Positions 50,001 through 59,447 are shown, numbered from the stretch's first letter. The stretch is DNA of 64,000 nt from Anticarsia gemmatalis (GCF_050436995.1 NC_134776.1:16657001-16721000), one strand, 5' to 3'. A program made the numbers and translations. Notes: generated by a model not told the origin, from the letters alone.

Positions 50001-52923
50001 TTTAGTAGGCAATAGCATGGCTTTTCGTAAGAAATAGTTCAGTCAATTTTGTTCCCTTGAGTAATTGAATGTTAATGCGTACGTTATACCTTCCCACGTA
50101 CACACACACGTCAATTGAGATATAAAGAACGTGAACTAATGCGAATCTATTTATTTTTAATGAATTAATTGCGAATTGGTTACATTTATAGCAGAAACAT
50201 CGCAAGCAACAATGTTCTAATTAGTACCTACGTATTAACGCAAAAATAACCCACGCATTTTTTGTACCAAATATAATGAATACTGCTTTATAAACTGCAC
50301 TGCAAGGATGCAAAGTTATATTAAATAAGCTGGGCGTGAAACTAGCTTAATAACAGAGATTTAACACACGGTTAAAAATTTAACGCGATGTTATATTTGT
50401 TATGTACAGATGTGGGACCGGCTTCAGTGATCGTAGGCAACCTGGTGCAGGGCAACCGGCTCGCTTCCGCACAGGGCCGTGACATGGGATACACCGATGA
50501 TTCGGATGCTGCTCGCAAGGTAATTACAATTAAATATTTACACATAAATAGTCATCGACATCTCGGCCACCCTATGACAACACATTGATTACTTTAAGTT
50601 TAATACAATATGATATTATAAGCGCAGTGCATACAATTATTTCTAACACATCGAGGAATGAAAAATGTATGGTTTGGTCATGTAGCGAGAATGAATGAAT
50701 GTTGAATAACGAATAACGTCGTGTCATTTTACGTAACTATCTCACTCACACTTACACATAGTCGTATTCTCATGATTATGTCGTACTTTGCACGTTTGTA
50801 ACGGCCCGAGTATAGAGTAATATAAGGTTAATGATGTGCTTTATGCATCTAATGTTTGCTTTTTATCACATTGCAGTACCAATTTATATCGCAAATCCTA
50901 CGATGGCGCGCTCAGAGTACATCGGACCACGTCATCTTCACTCTACTCAATGCAAAGGGCCAAGTTTCCAAAGTTCTCACTTGCGCCGAACTGCACAAGA
51001 AAGCCGAACGTATTGGTAACCTACTGCTGGAAAAGGGCAGAGTCAACACCGGGGACCACGTCGCTTTGATATTCCCGCCGGGCTTGGATCTTATTTGCGC
51101 TTTTTACGGGTGTCTGTATGTAGGCGCGGTGCCGGTCACTATCCGCCCCCCGCACCCACAAAACCTGCACACAACGTTGCCGACAGTCAGAATGATCGTC
51201 GACGTGAGCAAGGCCACTCTCGTTCTTTCCAATCAATCTGTGATAAAACTCCTTCGCTCAAAAGAGGCGAGCAATGTGCTTGACAGTAAGGCCTGGCCTC
51301 TCACCCTCGACACAGACGACATGCCCAAGAAAAAGTTACCCATTTTGTACCGAGCGCCGACAGCTGAAATGCTGGCATATTTAGATTTTAGTGTGTCGAC
51401 TACGGGCATGCTGGCAGGCATTAAAATGTCCCATGCAGCTGTTACCTCTCTCTGCCGCTCGATGAAAATTGCGTGTGAGCTGTATCCATCTCGTCATATA
51501 GCGCTTTGTCTAGACCCGTACTGTGGACTCGGATTTGCTCTGTGGTGCCTCAGCAGCATCTACTCGGGCCACCATTCTATTTTGATTCCACCTTCCGAAG
51601 TTGAAATCAACCCAGCTTTATGGTTGAGTGCCGTATCTCAATACAAAGTGCGTGACACATTCTGCTCATATGGAGTTATGGAGCTATGCACTAAAGGCTT
51701 GGGGAGCTCGGTGAATCAGCTGAAAGCTAAGGGTATTAGCCTTTCATGTGTGCGAACTTGTGTGGTAGTCGCCGAAGAACGACCACGTATCAACTTGACT
51801 AATTCGTTCTCTAAACTATTTTCGGCTCTCGGTCTGAGCCCGCGGGCTGTCTCCACATCATTTGGTTGCCGCGTCAATATTGCTATTTGTCTTCAAGGCG
51901 CATCTAGTCCTGAACCATCCACCGTATACGTCGATCTGCGCGCTCTAAGGAACGATCGCGTATCACTCGTAGAACGTGGCAGCCCACATTCTCTGTGTTT
52001 GATGGAATCTGGTAAACTACTGCCCGGCGTGAAAGTTATCACAGCTAATCCAGAAACTAAAGGCCAATGTGGGGATTCTCATCTGGGTGAAATATGGGTG
52101 CAGTCGCCTCATAACGCTAGTGGTTACTTTACTATTTACGGAGATGAAAGTGACTACGCTGATCACTTCAGCGCTCAGCTGGTGACGGGAAACACGGGCG
52201 AAGTGTACGCCCGTACCGGATACCTTGGGTTCTTACGACGCACTGAGATCACTACGACCACCCAGTCGGATGATACTGCGTCCATGATGACACGCGACAG
52301 CGACACCGAGTCACTGGCGTCGGCCTGCGGGAGCGTCAGCAACGTCGGCCTCGACACACATGACACACACGACGCAGTGTTCGTAGTGGGCGCCCTGGAT
52401 GAGACCATCATGCTGCGTGGTATGCGTTACCATCCAATCGACATTGAGAACTCCGTTATGAGGTGCCACAAAAAGATCGCTGAATGGTACGTACTTTAAT
52501 GCCGTAAATAATTTATAATAATACAATTGTATATTCGATTTTTCAAGTTAAGTACGACTTTCGTTTTTGTATTAATTGAAAACAAGTAACAAATTGTCCA
52601 AATTGAACCATCATTTTGCAGGAATTATTTAAGCTTGTCCATTAACTAGTGTACGTTTGAATAATTCCAGCGCCGTGTTCACATGGACGAACCTGTTGGT
52701 GGTAGTGGTGGAGCTGGACGGCAACGACAGCGAGGCTCTGAACCTGGTGCCGCTGGTGACCAACACCGTGCTGGAGGAGCATCACCTGATCGTCGGCGTG
52801 GTGGTGGTGGTGGACCCCGGCGTCGTGCCCATCAACTCGCGCGGTGAGAAGCAGCGCATGCATCTTCGTGACGGATTCCTCTCTGATCAGATAGACGCCA
52901 TATACATAGCTTACAACATGTAG
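34924..52923 (+). CDS. DIP2: Disco-interacting protein 2 (DIP2), 16 exons seen, N-terminus missing
   Basis: Joined exons 34924-35052, 35687-35914, 38389-38510, 38725-38772 (probable cassette), 40299-40599, 41085-41396, 43170-43362, 45577-45789, 46026-46195, 46719-46922, 47168-47389, 47583-47791, 49161-49392, 50410-50519, 50877-52486 and 52671-52923 keep one frame throughout and encode about 1,517 residues plus TAG. Order: polar linker, VSAKIQQLLNTLKRPKRR motif, first adenylate-forming (fatty-acyl-AMP-ligase-like, FAAL) domain, second FAAL-like domain, and the DIP2 C-terminus ending in AYNM. Known of the family: an intracellular animal/fungal protein first found as a partner of the Drosophila transcription factor Disco; it affects axon branching in flies, and DIP2 proteins control certain diacylglycerol species. 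The family's usual length is about 1,550-1,770 residues, so roughly 100-200 residues with the DMAP1-binding domain are missing and presumably lie upstream. Identity is very secure; the fourth exon is less so. Confidence 0.97.
35687..35914 (+). CDS. DIP2: DIP2 exon 2 (Ser/Asp cluster and Pro/His-rich linker)
   Basis: Acceptor TGTCAG and donor GTAAGT; 228 bases, entering with 2 and leaving with 1 base of a codon. It starts with an SSSDEDS acidic-serine cluster equivalent to the S-rich acidic patch of vertebrate DIP2, then a long Pro/His/Arg-rich low-complexity run, then a charged stretch ending EIDLSEITHLPA. It is likely disordered. The GC-rich sequence also leaves long open frames on the opposite strand, which are shadows. 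Confidence 0.9.
36877..36952 (+). repeat. Two-copy 38-bp tandem duplication
   Basis: Two successive copies of a 38-base unit starting ACACACAATGCCTACATG and running through TTGTTTAAATAA, with a few differences near the end of the second. It lies in the DIP2 intron between exons 2 and 3. Confidence 0.85.
38389..38510 (+). CDS. DIP2: DIP2 exon 3 (linker)
   Basis: Acceptor TTCCCAG, donor AAG|GTAAAA; 122 bases, entering with 2 bases and leaving in phase 0. The frame fixed by exon 2 reads YIQPDVTHTSSGARRGG and ends TGTGRWK. A second frame is also open here and ends in PADGR, but phase from both neighbours selects the first. Confidence 0.85.
38725..38772 (+). CDS. DIP2: DIP2 probable 48-base cassette exon
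   Basis: TTGATTGCAG precedes it and GTTAGT follows. It is 48 bases, phase 0 at both ends, encoding 16 residues with an AEGVP core. In vertebrate DIP2 a similar ADGVP stretch lies just before the VS-KIQQ motif, which is where this exon would join. Exons 3 and 5 also join in frame without it, so it may be alternatively spliced. Only sequence logic supports it. Confidence 0.55.
38773..40298 (+). other. DIP2 intron
   Basis: AT-rich sequence from the candidate GTTAGT donor of the 48-base exon to the TTGTATAG acceptor of exon 5. No further exon or repeat was seen. Confidence 0.6.
40299..40599 (+). CDS. DIP2: DIP2 exon 5 (conserved KIQQLLNTLKRPKRR motif; start of first FAAL-like domain)
   Basis: Acceptor TTGTATAG, donor TATG|GTTAGT; 301 bases, phase 0 in and 1 base out. 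It opens with VSAKIQQLLNTLKRPKRRPL, almost unchanged in animal DIP2 proteins, then an acidic EFYEDDDIELEL segment and KPEGG. The first adenylate-forming domain begins around LPRNLEAALQRYG. Confidence 0.95.
41085..41396 (+). CDS. DIP2: DIP2 exon 6 (first FAAL-like domain, N-terminal subdomain)
   Basis: Acceptor CCGTACAG, donor AAAG|GTATTT; 312 bases. It encodes the core KPGDRVALVYPNNDPINF...FYGCLQAGIVPVPIEVPLTRR...VGFLLGSCGI, corresponding to the GDRV-F-G--Y-GAVPVP segment shared by acyl-AMP ligases and very close to vertebrate DIP2. Confidence 0.96.
41397..43169 (+). other. DIP2 intron
   Basis: AT-rich intron between exons 6 and 7; both borders match consensus (GTATTT and CCAATAG). Nothing else identifiable. 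Confidence 0.6.
43170..43362 (+). CDS. DIP2: DIP2 exon 7 (phosphate-binding loop region of first domain)
   Basis: Acceptor CCAATAG, donor CCAG|GTGAGA; 193 bases, leaving with 2 bases. After FRGWPSLQWVSTEKLPRPPRDW it ends in IEHTSAADGSAMGVIVT, which occupies the place of the ATP-phosphate loop of adenylating enzymes. The canonical SGSTG...KG pattern is replaced by TSAADGSAMG. Confidence 0.94.
43363..45576 (+). other. DIP2 intron
   Basis: The longest intron in the domain-coding part of the gene (2,214 bases), GTGAGA to TCGCTCGCAG. It contains only simple A/T-rich sequence and no recognisable element. Confidence 0.6.
45577..45789 (+). CDS. DIP2: DIP2 exon 8 (first FAAL-like domain)
   Basis: Acceptor TCGCTCGCAG, donor ACAG|GTTAGT; 213 bases, entering with 1 and leaving with 2 bases. 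It encodes RASMLAHSRML, then VLDFKRETGLWHAVLASVLNGMH and IPYALMKVSPASWMH, matching the DFKR-GLWH and PYALMK blocks of DIP2. Confidence 0.95.
46026..46195 (+). CDS. DIP2: DIP2 exon 9 (first FAAL-like domain)
   Basis: Acceptor TTACTTAG, donor AAAG|GTAACC; 170 bases, 1 in and 1 out. It encodes ASVAIVKSRDLHWGLLATRD, then ISLSSLRMLLVADGANPWS and a CDQFLSVFQSKG end, a highly conserved DIP2 block. Confidence 0.95.
46719..46922 (+). CDS. DIP2: DIP2 exon 10 (first FAAL-like domain)
   Basis: Acceptor TGTATCAG, donor CTT|GTAAGT; 204 bases, 2 in and 1 out. It encodes ICPCACSSESLTVCIRR, a Gly/Ala/Arg-rich insert, then GVLSMSGLSYGVVRVD and LQDCGQVMPS. The block matches DIP2 ICPCASS-EALTVAIRR and VLSM-GLSYGVIRV. 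Confidence 0.95.
47168..47389 (+). CDS. DIP2: DIP2 exon 11 (first FAAL-like domain, altered TGD motif)
   Basis: Acceptor TTTTTATTAG, donor GGAG|GTAAGG; 222 bases. It encodes LCKTDEVGEICVLSGATGSGYWGL, and near its end HYVRSGLLGFLGPG. The RSGL at 47356-47367 is at the position where adenylating enzymes carry TGD; the Asp is replaced by Leu, as in other DIP2 proteins. Confidence 0.95.
47583..47791 (+). CDS. DIP2: DIP2 exon 12 (end of first FAAL-like domain)
   Basis: Acceptor TTACCAG, donor GAG|GTAATA; 209 bases, leaving in phase 0. It encodes LVFVCGSRDGLMTVTGRKHN, MDDIIATVLAVEPMKFIYRG and IAVFSVRVLRDERICIVAEQ: hinge and C-terminal lobe of the first domain. Confidence 0.95.
47792..49160 (+). other. 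DIP2 intron
   Basis: From GTAATA to a TCTATTCCAG acceptor. No exon or mobile element recognised. Confidence 0.6.
49161..49392 (+). CDS. DIP2: DIP2 exon 13 (C-terminal lobe of first domain)
   Basis: Acceptor TCTATTCCAG, donor TCCG|GTAAGA; 232 bases, phase 0 in. It encodes SFQWMSRVLQAVDSIHQVG, YCLALVQPNYLPKTPLGGIH and TLHPANVLMCPHTCVTNLPK, the latter essentially identical to vertebrate DIP2. A 119-bp MITE-like hairpin begins only 46 bases after this exon. Confidence 0.96.
49439..49557. mobile_element. MITE-like hairpin, about 119 bp
   Basis: Inverted repeat with arms of about 50 bp: the left arm starts CCCCCGGTTTCTGACC and the right arm is its near-complement ending in AGAAACCGGGGGT. TA dinucleotides stand at both borders. 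The arms differ at a few positions. It lies in the DIP2 intron just after exon 13. Confidence 0.75.
50410..50519 (+). CDS. DIP2: DIP2 exon 14 (inter-domain linker)
   Basis: Acceptor ATGTACAG, donor AAG|GTAATT; 110 bases, 2 in and phase 0 out. It encodes DVGPASVIVGNLVQGNRLAS and DDSDAARK, the linker between the two adenylate-forming domains in DIP2. Confidence 0.95.
50877..52486 (+). CDS. DIP2: DIP2 exon 15 (nearly all of second FAAL-like domain)
   Basis: Acceptor TTTTTATCACATTGCAG, donor AATG|GTACGT; 1,610 bases (536 codons plus 2 bases). The exon starts at TAC CAA; an in-frame ATG just upstream lies in the intron. Visible blocks: LNAKGQVSKV, HKKAERIGNLLLEKGRVNTG, VPVTIRPPHPQNLHTTLPTV, the phosphate-loop equivalent DFSVSTTGMLAGIKMSH (51384-51434), YPSRHIALCLDPYCGLGFAL, CVRTCVVVAEERPRI, RGSPHSL, GDSHLGEIWVQSPHNASGY, YARTGYLGFL (TGD changed to TGY, 52215-52223) and GMRYHPIDIENSV. 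A Ser/Thr/Asp-rich insert at about 52244-52375 separates the RTGY block from the hinge. Confidence 0.98.
52671..52923 (+). CDS. DIP2: DIP2 final coding exon
   Basis: Acceptor TAATTCCAG; one base completes the TGC codon from exon 15. It encodes CAVFTWTNLLVVVVELDG, VLEEHHLIVGVVVVVDPGVV, INSRGEKQRMHLRDGFLSDQ and IDAIYIAYNM, followed by TAG at 52921-52923. The ending is the standard DIP2 C-terminus. Confidence 0.97.
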
Positions 52924-55470
52924 ACCCAGAGGCCCCGCCGCTCGGCAACCAAACAACCCACCACCACACGGTGTTGTCGATCTGAGACTCGAGTACCGAC
53001 TAGAACCCGACGTTAAACCATGGACATTTTTATGTGAGTGCTATTCTTGGTTTAAATAAACGGCTCGGCGATTCGGATTAACTAAAATACATAACGGCCA
53101 GCTCGGCCGCCAGTGCCATCGCCTGGACCTAGAGATGTACGAGGTCGAGCCGTTACTTTAGTAGAGTCAGTGTTTCAACCACTTTTGTTTACGAGCCCGT
53201 CTCCCTTCGTGTTTGTATAATGCGTATCGGAAGATCTAAAGACTGCTAACGCGAATTATTATAAGGTGTTGCGATATTGAATATCGATGAGATTCGCAAC
53301 GAGACTGATGTAAGTCTGAACTTTACTTAGATTGTTTTAACCTTCGTCCCTTCATACGATTTAACTGACTCATTAATGACGTATGTATTTTATGATGTGG
53401 AAGATTTTGATCGTCCGTCGTCGGACTGACGTGCGTCGGTCGAACACGTACTAGTGATTTGATTCTGCGAAATGACGATTGAGTGTGATCGAAATATGAC
53501 TATTGACTACATAATTACTTAGAACATTTTCATTGAACAAATAGTTCTTCCTTTACATATTTGTCATTTGTGTCCTAAGCAGGGCAGAGCGCTTGTGTAA
53601 AATTAGTAGGCAATGTTATGAGTAGAGACCGTAGCGCCATCATTTGCGTTTTATAATATGTTCGGAGTGCTAGGTGCATTCCCGCTTTTCCCTCTATCCC
53701 CGTAGATGGGTCTTGTAACAGTGATTTGGTATATTAGTCAACCAATATTGATGGTGGTTTAATTTCGACTACATTTAAAACATGGGCTAATCTAGTAAGT
53801 TCCATTTGAATATTGAATTGTAATTGTTGTCGGTAACATATTTTATCGTGAATAGTGAAGATGGAACGAGAAGTGCTGGTATAAATCTGTATTGCGTGTG
53901 AGCTGATATCTGTATTAAGTGCGCCGCCGTGGCATCACTCTCAATGTTTGTCATTGTATGTGTGTCTCAGCACTCAGCAGTATCGTCACTGAGTACAAGT
54001 CTGAATAGTCGGATGTAGTTTGTTAGTAGGAATTATTAAAGGACAGTCGACGATAAGTAAGTTTTAATGTAACACAATTTATATTGTTGTGATTATTGTG
54101 AATCAAATAATTTCTAATGCTAGCGTGTATGTTAAATTATGTATTACAATAATATTATACTTAGTATTAGCGATTATTGGTAAAGCGTATTGCATTTAAA
54201 GTGTTAACGTTAGACTCTCGGTACTATCGTCGTTGCGTATACTTTGGCGCTTATATACAAGAGATCCTTTCATTATGTTGAATTGTTCTAGGTTTGATAC
54301 AACTTATATATGATTATTTTAGCTTTCTTCGTTCATATTGAGTAGAACTCTGCCGAGAGCATTGCATTTGTGTTTGTTAAACTTGCGAGTTGATTTTGAA
54401 TGTTCAATTTGTTTTGATTTAGTGATTCCTGTATCCATAGCTAGTTACAGACGTATTATATTCGTGTAACAGTTAGTTCGCAAGCGCGCGGACCATTATT
54501 ATCGATGTCATTTATCTCTGAAAGTTGATCATAATGTCGTAGTAAGCTTGTCGTAGGACATTTCGTTGTACATTTAAGAGTCTTGGTGTATCGCAGTGTG
54601 AAGCCATGAATGCTTACTAAACACATCTGTTTTGTGTCTATTCAATGTTAGATCTCAAATGATAACAAATAGTAATATAATATGTGTACTTTTAAAGTGT
54701 CGTAACATACCTTCAACAGTTTTGTCTAAAATATGATTGTATTATCTTTATGTTCATTCCACTATACGTTCAGAACGATAATTACATATGAAAATAATAT
54801 TATTAAAATATGTTCGTCTATATTAGATTCCATTATTTACTTCTATTATTATTTTGTAATTATTTATTGCTAAATTGTACATATATTTTTGTTATTTAAT
54901 TTTACGTTAAATGATTTCCTTATTGCCTTTAATGTTGTTTATATAAAAGTGACGACTTCAATCATATTGTTAATTAAGTATCCAAATTGTATCGATCAAT
55001 GATTTCATATACGTATAACAAAGTGGATCAGACCATACGTTAAGTTACATTTATGGAAATATAATTTTTACGATTATTATGAAATGTAGTCATTAAATAA
55101 GTATACAAGTAGATTTAACTCAGTTTTACGAACAAACGTTTGTTATTTGTAATCTTTGATTGTATAAGCATAATATAATAATGTTGGGGTGGGAGTAGAT
55201 AGCGCGTAAGTTCACTTGTCGCTACACCTCGGCACGCCTGTTCCCATTCATCGTGTATACTTACCATTTATTATAATTGTATAACCATTTTTGTAAAACG
55301 CGTTGCGCACAAAATTCTATACAAACTTTTTTGGCGACTGTATCCATTATTTCAACTACTTAGAGTTTTGTATTATCTGACATGATTCGTCAACTTTGTA
55401 ACAGCTTTTACGATTTGTGATTGTTTTATCTTTAAAATGAATAAATAAACATACAATCTGGATTAATGTT
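52924..55470 (+). other. DIP2 3'UTR (probable) with polyadenylation signals
   Basis: AT-rich non-coding sequence without a convincing reading frame follows the stop codon. A first AATAAA lies at 53055-53060, and two overlapping AATAAA copies lie at 55440-55449 followed by a T-rich GTTTTTATTTTATG stretch, a good distal poly(A) site. A TGTACATA at 54876-54883 fits the Pumilio-type TGTANATA element, though one match in 2.5 kb may be chance. The extent of the UTR is inferred; two transcript ends are possible. Confidence 0.6.
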
Positions 55471-56376
55471 TTTATTTTATGTCCTTTACCAAAAGACGAT
55501 ACATTATAATAGAGACTGTTCCACAGTTTTCTTACAACACTAGGTTTTCCACGTACATAAATATTTTCGAAATTACACCTTATACATATTATTATATATA
55601 ATTCAAGAACGGCTGGACTGATTTATTAAAGTACTTTTGAATAATGAACAGTAAGCTTATCAGAAAGTAAGAGCTGCCTTTATACATTTGCAGTCATTTT
55701 TTTATTGGACAGATTTTCAGACACTTAATTATAATCTACCTAATGGTTATGTTCTAACTGGTCATAAGTATTCTAATATTCAAATAAATGGGAAATAATA
55801 AAATTTACGATGATTGGCTTATTCGGTATTGAAAGTTAACATGATAAGCAGTTGGGTTTCGACCGCTTTCCGATCCGATACGTCTGCTACGAGCCGTGCC
55901 CGCTAACACGCAATATAAGACGAGAAAATAATGATATTGTAGTATCCATGTTAACCTTCAACACAAGTCCTTAAACCAAAAATTGCTCCAGCCGACCTTT
56001 TAGCAAGACTTACAAACAATTTTTAATAAGACACCGAATAGCATTGAGTTTTATATATTATTATATTCTAAATCTTAATGAGCGTCCTAAAAGAGTAATT
56101 TAAAACTTGGGCAGGTTTAATTACATCGAAAATGCTTGAAATGACCATATTGTAACAGACAGAAACAATATATTATTATTAGTAATTGATTTGAGCCCAA
56201 CAAAACATGAGACGTAAAAATGATTTGACTGATAGTCAACTACGCTACAAATTTTCTTAACACTAATTCGATTAGAATATTTAATGTCAAAAATATGTTA
56301 TTTAAGCATGATATTTTGTGGCACCCGGCTATCACCAGCCACTAATTGATAATGTAATGTTTAATAATAAAATGAA
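55471..56376. other. Convergent intergenic region between DIP2 and the unidentified - strand gene
   Basis: About 0.9 kb of AT-rich sequence. On the - strand, ATTAAA hexamers at 56360-56365 and 56281-56286 could serve as poly(A) signals for the - strand gene. No coding sequence seen. Confidence 0.4.
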
Positions 56377-56626
56377 TTACATTACTACCATAAAAATAAT
56401 CTCGTCCCCTTCGCGGTTTCGAGCCATGGCAAATAAACAATGATCGTAGTTACTGAACAGCTGACTACGGATACGCCTAGGTAGAATAAAATTATTTGAA
56501 AACGGCACCCGGCTTATGGCACGGCGAGCTTCTTCAAAATGTTCCGCATCTCTCAATTCGATTAATACCAAGCAGGTGCGGCCAACGTTGTGAGTGACGA
56601 CCCGCTCACAGCCATAGCGGCTGCCC
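56377..56626 (-). CDS. Unidentified - strand gene, last exon
   Basis: Acceptor TATGTTTACAG, then a frame to TAA at 56377-56379; 250 bases, completing an AGG codon from the middle exon. It encodes GSRYGCERVVTHNVGRTCLV, LIELRDAEHFEEARRAISRV, SNNFILPRRIRSQLFSNYDH and ends GDEIIFMVVM. The joined three exons give about 211 residues, mixed charged and hydrophobic, with no transmembrane segment or cysteine pattern I can name. It is convergent with DIP2. The function is unknown; a conserved insect protein is plausible because three exons agree in phase. Confidence 0.62.
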
Positions 56627-58504
56627 CTGTAAACATAAGAATTCAAAATTACTACCAAATCAGCAACATGTCATCGGACTTCAATTGACGGTAATAATAT
56701 TTAACCACGAGAAAACTAAAAAGAGTGAGAATAATATCGTACCGATATAAGTACTGAGAATTGAGCTTTACATGGTTTAAAGGTCTACATAAACAAAACC
56801 TGAAATGCATATATATGTGTTTATTACAAATGAATAAACACTGGTATTTTACTGTCTGGTTGGAAAAAACAAGATAGCTATCCATCGGTTTGTAAAATGG
56901 TGTCATAGAGATGTCGCTAGATCGACTGCAAATGGTCATGCCGAATCTTTCTATCCGAATTCTTAGGCGTAATAATTCAGAGCACGATTAAATGGACCAA
57001 GTTAAACTAAGAATAAAGTATGCTAAAAGTATATACAGTATAGTTCTATAATAAAGCGGGAACAAAACGAGCATCGTAAAAAGCTTAAGTGAACTTTGGG
57101 AGTAAAATTCTCTATTATTTATTACATTATATTACACATTAACTATTTATTTTATGTGAATTGATTGCTTTATTAGTGTGCCTCCTTATAATGTTATAAC
57201 ACAGCTAAGCGATCGTCTAGTTAATTCTGTTAGTATAGATAAATGTAATGCTGTGGGTACGAATGTTGTTTATTTTTTAATGCTATTGAAATGTCGGTAC
57301 TAATTCATATTTAGGATGCTAGAACATTAAGAAAGTATGTGGATACCATATAACTGACAATGCTGATATTCGCAGTTTTTGGGCGGGATATTTTTAGTTA
57401 AAGTAGATTATATACCTACCTAAGTTGTATCAGGGGTATATCCGGAGTAGGTATTACTTACAAATTAATTCAAGATATAAACTTGTTCTGAGATTATTTT
57501 AGTAGTACCTTTAAATAAAGAGAATGATTATGAAGGTAATCCTCTACCAAAACACTACTAAATTGAGTCGTTTAATTTATCCGCGAGTTGTTGCAACTGG
57601 CAACAAAATTATAATTATACTTTTAAAACGGCTTCGTATTTTCTAAATATTTTACTCTGTTTACTTATTTAATTTGATTTACTTCCCAAAAACACACAGC
57701 AAAACCAACAAAAAGACATGCAAACTGAATAAGGTATATATGTATAAATAAATAATTATAGCGCCTATATCTACCTAATTGATTAATTATTATCATCGGA
57801 CTTTTCACACATATGAAAGTTATTTTTAACTCCCGAAGCAAAAAGAGGGGTGTTATAAGTTTGTTATTACTTATAGAATTAGGATTATACTTGGTAAAAA
57901 TACTTAGTTCAGAGTGAAAATGGAAAATAATTCAAATCAATGAAGTACATAAGAAAAGGACACAACGGCCTAAATTGCACGATAATAATATCTTGACATT
58001 TGTTATTCCTAATAAGCTCAAAATCATGTTCCCCGTATTACGACAACGTTCTTCAATTTACGTCTATCTATCCCATATTATGTACGAAGTTTTAACTTCC
58101 ATTTATCTTTCACATCTTTAAAAACCTAGGTATAGCTAAATTAGAAGCTAAATTAGAATTTACTGTATCTAATAACACTATTACAAAGCCACTATTTTCG
58201 ATTTGTAATTGCATGCAAAAATATTGTTGACATCTAATATAGAAATATTACAAAATATCGTGCATGCTAAATACGTGTAGGCCGATTTTTGATCGACAAT
58301 AAATGCAAAAAGATACCGAATGTCGTCTATAAAACAAAACAAATGTAAAATGGCATCGAAAAAATACCTCTGAATAAGTTTAATTAATTTATTGTGTTCT
58401 TTAATTAGATTTGACCACTGAACCAACCATTTTGAAAAGAGAGTTGTGTCGACTCATGTTAAGAATGTATTAAAAAAGCACTGGAATGTATGTTATAAAG
58501 TTAC
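56627..58504 (-). other. Intron of the unidentified - strand gene
   Basis: Bounded on the - strand by GTAACT (58504) and TTTACAG (56627). It holds the repeat scrap at 57815; the open frames within are AT-rich and unsupported. Confidence 0.5.
57815..57872 (+). repeat. Possible transposable-element fragment
   Basis: TTTTTAACTCCCGAAGCAAA followed by AAGAGGGGTGTTATAAGTTT resembles a short block frequent in lepidopteran repeats. It is isolated within an intron of the unidentified - strand gene. Confidence 0.35.
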
Positions 58505-58626
58505 CTGAAGTCGTAACTTCTTTCCAAAAGAGAAAAGGCGTTGATGCGCGACTGTGGCAATTGACCCTCGCTTATGATTATTGTGATAGACGAACCGGCT
58601 GAAGAGCCGGACGGCAATGCCCGGCC
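58505..58626 (-). CDS. Unidentified - strand gene, middle exon
   Basis: On the - strand TTGCTCCTGATTAG precedes GGCCGG and the exon ends at GACTTCAG|GTAACT. It is 122 bases, phase 0 in and 2 bases out, joining the exons on both sides in frame. It encodes a Gly/Ser-rich start, then SITIIISEGQLPQSRINAFS and LLERSYDF. Too short to stand out as an open frame; supported by the double phase match and good splice sites. Confidence 0.6.
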
Positions 58627-59184
58627 CTAATCAGGAGCAAATAACACCAAAGACTTTTAATATCAATTTGTAATCCGAGATTAACAATATCTACGCAATA
58701 GCAAATTAAAATTAAATTTATTTCTTGAATCTATCATGCAGGTTAATAATTCGAGGCAGGCCTTCTGTTAATGATATACAGCGTGTCCCAAAACTCAACG
58801 ATAATCCGAGACAAGATGAAAGGCCAAGTCATACCGGTTCTAGGAAAAATAAAAAAAAAATTCCATGTCACTTAGTTCAGCAATAATAGACACTTTTCAA
58901 AAAAGTTGAAATTCCACACCCTTGGTCGCATTTTCAAGTCCTGTGATCACCAATGTCACAATTTCGCTGTGTTTTTTAGAATTTCGTGATCTTCATTGAA
59001 TATGCTATTAATCGTAAAACAAATTAATGCACAAAACATTGTCAATTTAATAAAAAAAGTTAAGTTTTAGTGAGTCATGGTTCACAAAAATATCGTTAGT
59101 TAACTTTGACGCTTCATATTGAAAAAAAAATGTACTATACTACCCTTGGCAAGTTATTTCAAAAGTTGGCGCATTTAATCAAGA

Positions 59185-59447
59185 TTTCAAAATGGTGCAA
59201 CACTTGCCACTTTTCTTGCCATTAAAAATGTTATTTTTATTTGAACGACGAGTATCCTCGAAATTGGATCGGACGCAGTGGTACAATTGTATGGCCTCCT
59301 CGTTCCCCCGATCTAAATCCAGTAGATATTTTTTACTGGGAATGCATAAAAGAAAAAGTCTATTCGAAATCAATACAAAATCTATCAGAACTTCGCCAGA
59401 AAATTTACACAGCGTCAGAGGAAAGAAATGCAAGGAATTTTGCTTGA
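59185..59447 (+). pseudogene. Transposase C-terminal fragment, left arm (frameshifted)
   Basis: One frame starts at TTT CAA AAT GGT (equivalent to the FQQDGA motif of this transposase group) and ends at TGA (59242-59244). The next frame continues from 59241 with IGRSGTIVWPPRSPDLNPVD and FYWECIKEKVY, the final catalytic block typical of mariner-like DDE transposases. The frame change near 59240 and the lack of any N-terminal DNA-binding region show it is dead. Confidence 0.8.

Noticed and set aside
50831..50876. Upstream ATG codons extending the large DIP2 exon 15 frame
   Set aside because: They lie before a strong TTTTTATCACATTGCAG acceptor and belong to the intron.
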